Positions 1 through 5,979 of a stretch of 33,350 nt of DNA are shown in pieces (position 1 is the first letter of the stretch; the number at the start of each line of letters is the position of its first letter). The notes below the pieces were generated by a model, which worked only from the letters and a program-made list of their open reading frames with translations, did not search any database and had not been told where the DNA came from. The DNA is from Ramlibacter tataouinensis (GTDB lineage Bacteria > Pseudomonadota > Gammaproteobacteria > Burkholderiales > Burkholderiaceae_C), in contig DIZF01000027.1 in the NCBI GenBank assembly GCA_002427815.1, positions 55,063-88,412 on the forward strand, written 5' to 3'. The position numbers and the translations under genes are program-made.

Positions 1-878
1 TTGGCGTCGACGCCGCCGGTCAGCACCTTGCCCGACGACGGCACGACATTGTTGTAGGCGCGGGCCAGCCGGGTGATCGAGTCCAGCAGGATCACCACGT
101 CCTTCTTCAGTTCAACCAGGCGCTTGGCGCGCTCGATCACCATTTCGGCCACGTGCACGTGGCGCGCCGCCGGCTCGTCGAACGTGGAGGCGATCACCTC
201 GCCCTTGACCGAGCGCTGCATTTCGGTCACTTCCTCGGGCCGCTCGTCCACCAGCAGCACCATCATGTGGATGTCCGGGTAGTTGGCGGCGATGGCGTGC
301 GCCATGTGCTGCATCATCACCGTCTTGCCGCTCTTGGGCGGCGCCACCAGCAGGGCGCGCTGGCCCTTGCCGATCGGGGCGATGATGTCGATGATGCGGC
401 CGGTCACGTTCTCCTCGCCCTTGAAGCCGTCGCGCTCGAGCTTCATCTGCTCCTTGGGGAACAGCGGCGTCAGATTCTCGAACATCACCTTGTGCTTGTT
501 CTGCTCGGGCGGCCCGTCATTGACCTTGTCCAGCTTGGTCAGCGCGAAGTAGCGCTCGCCGTCCTTCGGCGTGCGCACCTCGCCTTCGACCATGTCGCCG
601 GTGTGCAGGTTGAATCGGCGCACCTGGCTGGGCGAGATGTAGATGTCGTCGGTGCTGGCGGTGTAGCTGGTGTCGGGGCTGCGCAGGAATCCGAAGCCAT
701 CGGGCAGGATTTCGAGTACGCCGTCTGCGAACACCTGCTCGCCGGCGCGCGCGCGCTTCTTGATGATGGCGAACATCAGCTCCTGCTTGCGCATGCGGCC
801 GGTGTTTTCGATCTCAAGCTCTTCGGCCTGTTTGAGGACTTCAGACACGTGCAGTGCCTTGAGTTCGTTTAAGTGCAT
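1..878 (-). CDS. rho: Transcription termination factor Rho (3' end cut by window edge)
   Basis: Hexameric RNA-dependent ATPase helicase that ends transcription at rut-containing transcripts. The reading frame starts at the ATG whose complement is 876-878 (protein begins MHLNELKALHV) and runs off the left edge after 292 codons, so about 125 C-terminal residues of a usual ~420 are missing. Visible in order: the N-terminal helical domain, the cold-shock-type RNA-binding domain with DGFGFLRS near residues 60-67, the P-loop APPKSGKT at 179-186, and the Walker B segment VVILLDSITR with Asp266. The frame ends in GVDA, just after the R-loop SGKVLTGG. I see no insertion or frameshift. It lies downstream of trxA on the same strand, as in E. 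coli, but a 208-base gap with its own extended -10 separates them. Identity is certain. Confidence 0.97.
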   Translation of the reverse strand, partial: MHLNELKALHVSEVLKQAEELEIENTGRMRKQELMFAIIKKRARAGEQVFADGVLEILPDGFGFLRSPDTSYTASTDDIYISPSQVRRFNLHTGDMVEGEVRTPKDGERYFALTKLDKVNDGPPEQNKHKVMFENLTPLFPKEQMKLERDGFKGEENVTGRIIDIIAPIGKGQRALLVAPPKSGKTVMMQHMAHAIAANYPDIHMMVLLVDERPEEVTEMQRSVKGEVIASTFDEPAARHVHVAEMVIERAKRLVELKKDVVILLDSITRLARAYNNVVPSSGKVLTGGVDA

Positions 879-1017
879 GGCTGAAACCCTGCGGAAGTGC
901 ACCCCTTGCGGAGTTCTTGTTGGTGGTCTGGGGGAGGTTTGCTGCAAGGCAAGAGGTGCCTCGCAAACCGTGAACTCGAACTGTCCCGCCCTCACCGGCG
1001 GATCAGCGAACAGGGGG

Positions 1018-1026
1018 ATTATGACA
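1018..1026 (-). promoter_or_regulatory. Candidate rho promoter, extended -10 (TGTCATAAT)
   Basis: On the minus strand 1026-1018 reads TGTCATAAT, an extended -10 (TGn followed by CATAAT, one mismatch from TATAAT). No good -35 hexamer is present at 16-18 bases. Transcription would start near 1011, giving a rho leader of about 130 bases. Long leaders are known for rho genes, which often autoregulate, but no attenuator is proven here. Confidence 0.45.
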
Positions 1027-1056
1027 GAAAGAACAAGGTGAAAACGAGGCCGTGAA

Positions 1057-1076
1057 GGCCCCGTGCTTTTGGGGCC
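1057..1076 (-). terminator. GC-rich hairpin between trxA and rho
   Basis: A perfect 6-bp stem, GGCCCC (1057-1062) with GGGGCC (1071-1076), and an 8-base loop, lies 11 bases after the trxA stop. No T-tract follows on the minus strand, so it is not a classical intrinsic terminator. It may be a weak or Rho-assisted end, or only protect the trxA mRNA 3' end. Confidence 0.35.
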
Positions 1077-1086
1077 CGCGGCGCGG

Positions 1087-1419
1087 TCAGGCCAGCTGTT
1101 GGTCGATGAACGCGGTGAGCTGGGCCTTGCTCATGGCCCCGACCTTGGTGGCGGCGAGCTGGCCGTCCTTGAACAGCATCAGGGTGGGGATGCCGCGGAT
1201 GCCATAACGGGCCGGGACGTCGCGGTTCTCGTCGACGTTCATCTTGGCGATCTGCAGCTTGTCCTGGTAGGTGCTGGACACCTCATCCAGGATGGGCGCG
1301 ATCATCTTGCAGGGCCCGCACCATTCGGCCCAGTAGTCCACCAGCACCGGTTTGTCGGCTTTCAGGACGTCGGCTTCGAAGGTTGCGTCGGAGATGTGCT
1401 TGATCAGGTCGCTGGCCAT
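1087..1419 (-). CDS. trxA: Thioredoxin 1
   Basis: Small cytoplasmic disulfide reductase (110 residues), the electron donor for ribonucleotide reductase, methionine sulfoxide reductases and others. The active site WCGPC and the preceding VLVDYWAEW are intact, as is the cis-proline region GIRGIPTLMLF. The frame stays open 21 codons upstream to 1482, but I place the start at the ATG at 1419 (MASDLIKHIS) because the protein then has the standard thioredoxin length and a purine-rich stretch (GAAAGAAAG) precedes it. rho follows on the same strand. An extended -10 element lies about 47 bases upstream. Identity is certain; the start is very likely. Confidence 0.97.
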   Translation of the reverse strand: MASDLIKHISDATFEADVLKADKPVLVDYWAEWCGPCKMIAPILDEVSSTYQDKLQIAKMNVDENRDVPARYGIRGIPTLMLFKDGQLAATKVGAMSKAQLTAFIDQQLA

Positions 1420-1465
1420 GGTCTTTCTTTCGTTGGGCTGTTGGCGATACCGGTACAGTGAGGGA

Positions 1466-1474
1466 ATTGTGACA
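1466..1474 (-). promoter_or_regulatory. Candidate trxA promoter, extended -10 (TGTCACAAT)
   Basis: Minus-strand 1474-1466 reads TGTCACAAT, nearly the same as the element before rho (15 of 17 positions match over TTTCTGTCAnAATnCCC). It predicts a start near 1459 and a leader of about 40 bases for trxA. No clear -35 box is seen. The element overlaps the short gap to the divergent flavoprotein gene. Confidence 0.45.
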
Positions 1475-1497
1475 GAAACCAAGTCCCCGCGTCGGGC

Positions 1498-2787
1498 ATG
1501 GCCGGCCCTTATCCCGCTATGGATGCGATAGCGTCAGCCTCTCACGCAACGGTAGCGCCAGCCACCGTGCCGGTCGCCGTGGTGGGCGCGGGACCGGCCG
1601 GCCTGATGGCTGCCGAAGTGCTGTCCCAGCACGGTCATTCGGTCCAGGTGTTCGACGCCATGCCCTCGGCCGGCCGCAAGTTCCTGCTGGCCGGCAAGGG
1701 TGGCCTGAACCTCACGCATTCCGAATCGTTCGACGCGTTTGTTTCCCGTTATGGAAGTCGCCGTGCGCACGTCGAGCCGTGGCTGCAGGCCTTCGGCGCA
1801 CAAGCCCTGCGCGATTGGGCTCACAGCCTGGGCATCGCGACCTTCATCGGCACCTCGGGCCGGGTGTTTCCCGTCGATCTGAAAGCGGCGCCGCTGTTGC
1901 GCGCCTGGCTGCACCGATTGCGCGGCGACGGCGTCCAGTTCCAGATGCGCCATCGCTTCACCGGCTGGACGGCCGAAGGTGCGCTGCGATTCGAAACGCC
2001 GCGCGGCGAGCGAACGCTGCAGGCAGCGGCCGTGGTGCTGGCGCTGGGAGGCGCGAGTTGGGCGCGGCTCGGCTCCGACGGCGCCTGGGTCCCGCTGCTG
2101 CAGGGGCGCGGTGTGGACGTGGCGCAGCTGCTGCCGTCCAACTGCGGATTCGACGTGCGCGGTGGCTGGAGCGAATATTTCGCCACGCGGTTTGCCGGGC
2201 AGCCGTTCAAGTCGGTGGCGATCCGCTTTCAGCAGTTCCACCGCAAAGGCGAATTCGTCGCCACGGCCACCGGCGTGGAAGGCAGTCTCATCTATGCGGC
2301 GTCGGCGCTGCTGCGCGACGAGATCCGCTCTCGTGGCAGCGCCTCGTTCGAGCTGGACCTGCTGCCCGACCGCACGCTCGAGCAGGTCCGCGCCGAGGTG
2401 GCGCATCCACGCGGGTCGCGCTCGCTTTCGAGCCACCTGAAAAGCCGATTGCACCTGGACGGCATCAAGCTGGCGCTGCTGCACGAGCTGCTGCCGCGCG
2501 AAGCGATGCACGATCCCGTGCACCTGGCCACGGCGATCAAGGCACTGCCGGTTACCCTGGCCGCGCCGCGTCCCATCGATGAGGCCATCAGCAGCGCGGG
2601 CGGCGTTCGCCTGGAGGCGCTGGATGCGAACCTGATGCTGCGCGCTGTGCCGGGTGTGTTTTGCGCGGGAGAAATGCTCGATTGGGAGGCTCCGACCGGC
2701 GGCTATCTGCTCGCTGCCTGCTTCGCCAGCGGCCGCGCCGCGGGGCTCGGGGCGCTGAACTTCCTCTCTCAGAACCCGGTGCGGTAG
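1498..2787 (+). CDS. BaiN/HI0933-family FAD-dependent oxidoreductase
   Basis: Flavoprotein of 429 residues. An N-terminal Rossmann FAD motif VAVVGAGPAGLMAAEVL (about 27-43) is followed by the family hallmark GRKFLLAGKGGLNLTHSE (about 60-77). The C-terminus has the second FAD-contact region GVFCAGEMLDWEAPTGGYLL, which resembles the TIGR03862 (PP_4765-like) subgroup. Members are annotated as aminoacetone oxidase or NAD(P)/FAD-dependent oxidoreductase; a physiological substrate is not established and I do not assign one. The start is uncertain: neither the ATG at 1498 nor the one at 1519 has a good ribosome-binding site, and the FAD motif needs only the later part. The gene is divergent from trxA, and its last 19 bases overlap the end of the convergent hypothetical gene. 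Confidence 0.9.
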   Translation: MAGPYPAMDAIASASHATVAPATVPVAVVGAGPAGLMAAEVLSQHGHSVQVFDAMPSAGRKFLLAGKGGLNLTHSESFDAFVSRYGSRRAHVEPWLQAFGAQALRDWAHSLGIATFIGTSGRVFPVDLKAAPLLRAWLHRLRGDGVQFQMRHRFTGWTAEGALRFETPRGERTLQAAAVVLALGGASWARLGSDGAWVPLLQGRGVDVAQLLPSNCGFDVRGGWSEYFATRFAGQPFKSVAIRFQQFHRKGEFVATATGVEGSLIYAASALLRDEIRSRGSASFELDLLPDRTLEQVRAEVAHPRGSRSLSSHLKSRLHLDGIKLALLHELLPREAMHDPVHLATAIKALPVTLAAPRPIDEAISSAGGVRLEALDANLMLRAVPGVFCAGEMLDWEAPTGGYLLAACFASGRAAGLGALNFLSQNPVR

Positions 2788-3413
2788 TAGAGCATCGGCC
2801 GGCCAGCACTGCGGCGCACAGTGATGCGCGCGCCACCGTGCAGTTGCACCCCAAGGAAACCGCGATCGGCGACGAACCCGCTCCTGGGCAGGGACCCGAG
2901 CCGCATCTCAACCCGCGCCCCGTAAGCGGGCTGGTGCGTCTGCACCAGATCGATCGCGTCGGTGGCGCCCATGCGATGCCAGGCTGTGATGTCGATCCGG
3001 TGCTGGCTGTCCAGGGTATAGCGCCAGTGGAATCCGAGGTCGACACCTGGCGTCGCGCCCGGGTAGGGACCGCCCGTGGATAACGCGGATCCTGTCCTGT
3101 CCGTCATGCCCAGCAACAGGCCCAGGGCCGACCGGCGCGGCGGCAGCCAGCTCATGTCGATGCGCGAGGCACGCGTCGATCCGTCGATGTTGTCGAAACG
3201 CGGGAGGGAAGAGGCGGAAACCTCCAGCTGCAGCGGCCTCATCCGTTGGTCCGCGGTCGCGGTGGCCGGTGAAGCCCCGGGTGCAGGCGGGACCTCAGCC
3301 AGCGCCAGCGCGCTGGAGGCCGCCAGGCTCAGCAGCAGCGGCACGGCGGCGCGCAGCCGGCGCTTTGCGTCGACGTTCGAGCGACATGGTCTGTCCGCGG
3401 CGACCGCATACAT
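2769..3413 (-). CDS. Exported hypothetical protein, possible outer-membrane or periplasmic
   Basis: 214 residues, not recognised. The N-terminus (about 1-40) looks like a signal peptide: basic residues (DAKRRLRA), then a hydrophobic stretch (VPLLLSLAASSALALA). The rest has alternating polar and hydrophobic segments rich in Gly, Arg and aromatic residues (for example GFHWRYTLDSQHRIDITAW), which would suit a beta-rich envelope protein, but no domain is named. The ATG at 3413 is chosen because GAAGG lies 6-7 bases upstream. That site sits in the loop of a small inverted repeat (3414-3419 with 3430-3435). The stop lies inside the end of the convergent flavoprotein gene (19-base overlap). Confidence 0.65.
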   Translation of the reverse strand: MYAVAADRPCRSNVDAKRRLRAAVPLLLSLAASSALALAEVPPAPGASPATATADQRMRPLQLEVSASSLPRFDNIDGSTRASRIDMSWLPPRRSALGLLLGMTDRTGSALSTGGPYPGATPGVDLGFHWRYTLDSQHRIDITAWHRMGATDAIDLVQTHQPAYGARVEMRLGSLPRSGFVADRGFLGVQLHGGARITVRRSAGRPMLYYRTGF

Positions 3414-3508
3414 GGCATACCTTCAAAGATATGCCTTCAGTCTAGGTCGCCGGTAACGGATTGCCTGTCGGACACAACCGGGCATCGGGGTCAGCCAGCA
3501 GGCCACAG

Positions 3509-3531
3509 CCGGCCGGGAAAAACCCGGCCGG
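3509..3531 (-). terminator. Strong hairpin downstream of mepK
   Basis: A perfect 9-bp stem, CCGGCCGGG (3509-3517) with CCCGGCCGG (3523-3531). The 5-base loop reads TTTTT on the minus strand. It lies about 40 bases past the mepK stop and about 95 bases before the next minus-strand gene. The T residues are in the loop and not after the stem, so termination is plausible but not textbook. Confidence 0.4.
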
Positions 3532-3569
3532 GGCCGATGGCCTCAAGCGCGCCAGCGCTGGCGCGGAAC

Positions 3570-4127
3570 TCACCAGCTGCGCACGCGCCCGGTGTCGACG
3601 TGGACAAACTGCTCGTGCGGGTAGAAGCCCACGCCACCCATGCGCAGCGACAGTGCGGCATCGCGCAGGTCGGTCAATGGCACGCCGTTCAGGCGCACAT
3701 CGATGGCCTTGCCTTCCATGTGCAAGCTGTGCCTGGCCACGCCGCCGCCGCGGGTGTTGCGCAGGGTGTTGTTGGTGGCCACGCTGCGGTAGCCCGAAAT
3801 CACCTGGAAAGGCTGCTCCACGCCCAGTTCCTGCCGCAAGCGGTGCAGAACATCGAACAGTTGCGGGTCGATGAGGCCGACTTCGCCGCTGTAGTGGTCG
3901 CGCAGGAAATGGTTGAGGTTCGTCAGCGCCTGCGACACAAACTGTTCGCCGAACGCGTAGACCAGTGCGATGTGCTCGCTGGTGTGGGTGTTGTCAAAGG
4001 ACAGGGTGCGCGCCTCGGGCACGGCCGCCATCACCGGCGACGCCAGGGGCACGGCCGAGCCTGCCAGGAGGAGCTGGGCGCTTCGGCGCAGGAAGCCACG
4101 GCGGCCGGGCTGATGGAACTGGGGCAT
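3570..4127 (-). CDS. mepK: MepK-like (DUF882, YcbK) murein endopeptidase
   Basis: 185-residue exported M15-type zinc peptidase. E. coli MepK cuts peptidoglycan cross-links, including the 3-3 links made by L,D-transpeptidases. The N-terminus has a twin-arginine-like signal (GRRGFLRRSAQLLLAGSA, about 8-25) ending near PVMAA, as in E. coli YcbK. The family core follows: FDNTHTSEHI, NHFLRDHYSGEVGLIDPQLFD split over 72-92, VISGYRS (109-115), and the metal motif HMEGKAID with likely ligands His136 and Asp143 plus His176 in FVHVDTG. Length matches E. coli (182). It lies 29 bases downstream of the L,D-transpeptidase gene, the same order as E. coli ycbB-ycbK, which supports the assignment. Family is firm; the exact bond specificity is inferred. 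Confidence 0.9.
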   Translation of the reverse strand: MPQFHQPGRRGFLRRSAQLLLAGSAVPLASPVMAAVPEARTLSFDNTHTSEHIALVYAFGEQFVSQALTNLNHFLRDHYSGEVGLIDPQLFDVLHRLRQELGVEQPFQVISGYRSVATNNTLRNTRGGGVARHSLHMEGKAIDVRLNGVPLTDLRDAALSLRMGGVGFYPHEQFVHVDTGRVRSW

Positions 4128-4156
4128 GGCGTCAGATGGGGGGTATTTTCAGCGCG

Positions 4157-5770
4157 TCATTTTGCACCAGGCACAGGATCCGTGCCGCGCTGCAGTGCCC
4201 TTGCCTGCTCCTGTTGCCGCAAGGCCTGGTCCAGCAGGCGGTCGTGTCCGTACATGTCGGCAAAGAAATGCACCTTGCCGTTCTTGACGATCGTGGTGCT
4301 ATAGGCAATCACCACCGGCAGCGGCTCGGCCAGGCGCAGGGTCGACGATTGGCCTTGCGCCATCGCGGCGCGGATGCGCGCTTCGGTCCATTCAGGCGCG
4401 TCCTGCAGCACGAACTGCGCCAGGGCCACGGGCTCTTCCACACGGATGCAGCCATGGCTCAGGTCACGCCGTTCGCGCTGGAACAGTCCGGGTGACGGCG
4501 TGTGATGCAGATAGATGTTGCTGTTGTTGGGAAACACGAACTTGATATCGCCCAGCGCGTTCCGGGGCCCGGGCCGCTGGCGTATGCGCATCTGGCCGCG
4601 TGCCACGGCGTCGAGGTACTGCTCTGACAGCGTGGTGTGCACCTCGCCGCTGCCGCTGACGAATTCAAAGCCCTGCTGCTCGAAATACGCCGGATCGCGC
4701 CTGAGCTTCGGCAGGGTCTCATTGCGGGCAATGGACGGCGGCACGTTCCAGTAGGGGCTGAACTCGATGAAACGCATGTCCTCGTCGAACAGCGGGGTTT
4801 GCGTCTTCAAGGCCTTGCCGACAATGACATTCATGGTGAGCCGCACGAACACCTTGCCTTCGTGGATTTCGTAGGCACGCAGCACGAATTCCGGCACGTT
4901 GACCACGATCATGCGCGGGGCGCGCAAGAGCGGCGTCCAGCGCAGGCGCTCCATGGCCAGTTCGATCTGGCGTACCCGTGCCGCCGGGGATACCTCCAGT
5001 TGCGCCAGCGTGCTTTTGCCGAGTACCCCGTCGGGCGTCAGGGCGTGGCGCTGCTGGAAGGCCTTCACACCCTCCTGCAGCACATCGTCATATACGTCGG
5101 GTGCAGCCGTGCCTTGCGGCAGGTCGCCCAGGGCCACGAGGCGCTGCGTGAGAAGCGGCAGGCCCGTCCAGGTGTTTCCGGGCTCGAGCTTGCGCCCGGC
5201 CAGCGCAGGCAGCGGTGTCGTCCAGGCGGGGTGAGCGGCCAGCGTGCGGTAGCGGGCGAGCGCGGCGCGCAGGCTCGCGTAGAGCGGCACGCGGGGCGCG
5301 GCCACGCGCAGCGCATCGGCCAGGCTGGGGCCGGCCAGTGCGGCATTCAGGTAACTCGAAGGATCGATGCGGTCGGGCGCGGGTATGGTGAAGTCCGCGT
5401 GAACGCGGCGTGGGTCCACGCGGCCGGAATGCAGGTCGCTCAGGTAGCGCTGCACGGCCGCGCTCAGCGCATCGTCCAGCCGGCCGGCTGCGACAGCGTC
5501 CAGCGGCGGGCCCTGTGCTGCCGCGGCCAGGGCCAGCGCCAGCGCGGCGGCATCGTAGTCCTCGGGCTGCAGTCCGTCGTCGGCTGCGGATGCCAGTGTG
5601 GACACCGCCTGGCGCGCCTCGTCGCTGGGTCGGCCGTTATCCAGCCACAGCGGGGCTGCCGTGGCCGCCATGGCCATGGCCCACAGCAGCAGCGCGGCCA
5701 GCAATCGGGTGTGAGAAAGCCTGGGAACGCCCGATCGGGTGGGGCAACGCATCAATAATGTGCAGCGCAT
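4157..5770 (-). CDS. L,D-transpeptidase, YcbB/LdtD type
   Basis: Periplasmic enzyme forming 3-3 cross-links between meso-diaminopimelate residues of peptidoglycan. Residue numbers here are for this start (537 residues). A signal peptide includes LLAALLLWAMAMAATAA (about 23-39). Next come the helical scaffold domain (about 50-210), a peptidoglycan-binding domain (VKAFQQRHALTPDGVLGKST, about 235-254) and the YkuD catalytic domain with SHGCIRV, catalytic Cys441. The frame is open to a TTG at 5800, but that lies in the 3' end of the SRP RNA. The ATG at 5770, with a G-rich stretch upstream, is preferred; an ATG at 5752 would also leave a good signal peptide. mepK follows after 29 bases. Confidence 0.92.
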   Translation of the reverse strand: MRCTLLMRCPTRSGVPRLSHTRLLAALLLWAMAMAATAAPLWLDNGRPSDEARQAVSTLASAADDGLQPEDYDAAALALALAAAAQGPPLDAVAAGRLDDALSAAVQRYLSDLHSGRVDPRRVHADFTIPAPDRIDPSSYLNAALAGPSLADALRVAAPRVPLYASLRAALARYRTLAAHPAWTTPLPALAGRKLEPGNTWTGLPLLTQRLVALGDLPQGTAAPDVYDDVLQEGVKAFQQRHALTPDGVLGKSTLAQLEVSPAARVRQIELAMERLRWTPLLRAPRMIVVNVPEFVLRAYEIHEGKVFVRLTMNVIVGKALKTQTPLFDEDMRFIEFSPYWNVPPSIARNETLPKLRRDPAYFEQQGFEFVSGSGEVHTTLSEQYLDAVARGQMRIRQRPGPRNALGDIKFVFPNNSNIYLHHTPSPGLFQRERRDLSHGCIRVEEPVALAQFVLQDAPEWTEARIRAAMAQGQSSTLRLAEPLPVVIAYSTTIVKNGKVHFFADMYGHDRLLDQALRQQEQARALQRGTDPVPGAK

Positions 5771-5798
5771 GTCGCTCTGCGTCCCCCGGGGCGGATCC

Positions 5799-5901
5799 AA
5801 AAAAGAGGTTGACGAGCCTTACCCCCGGCACTGGCTCCACAGTTAGGGCTGCTTGGTTCCCCACCTGACCCGGTTGGCCGCTTCACCATGCGGGGAGGCC
5901 C
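5799..5901 (-). ncRNA. ffs: Signal recognition particle RNA (4.5S RNA)
   Basis: On the minus strand this has the bacterial small SRP RNA core. GTCAGG (complement of 5864-5869), a GGAA tetraloop (5857-5860) closed by TGG/CCA, and AGCAG (5849-5853) form the Ffh-binding loops. The 5' end GGGCCT (5901-5896) pairs with AGGCTC (5819-5814), and the adjoining CCCC and GGGG runs extend the long helix. The transcript ends in CTCTTTTTT (T-run 5804-5799), an intrinsic terminator. Length, about 103 bases, suits the family. With Ffh it targets membrane proteins to FtsY and SecYEG. It is divergent from dnaX. Ends are estimated to within a few bases. Confidence 0.93.
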
Positions 5902-5967
5902 GTCAGCGGATATTGTAGTGGCCGTCAAAGCCCCTGGATGCGACTCGGCGCGTAACAGCCCACCCCG

Positions 5968-5973
5968 TAGAAT
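5968..5973 (+). promoter_or_regulatory. Candidate dnaX -10 element (TAGAAT)
   Basis: TAGAAT ends 6 bases before the dnaX ATG at 5980. A start 7 bases downstream would fall on the A of the start codon and give a leaderless mRNA. No Shine-Dalgarno sequence is seen before the ATG, which fits. No -35 hexamer is recognisable, so this is tentative. Confidence 0.35.
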
Positions 5974-5979
5974 TCCCGC

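Noticed and set aside
153..872. A plus-strand open frame of 239 codons at the left edge
   Set aside because: It is a shadow of rho on the other strand, whose motifs are unmistakable.
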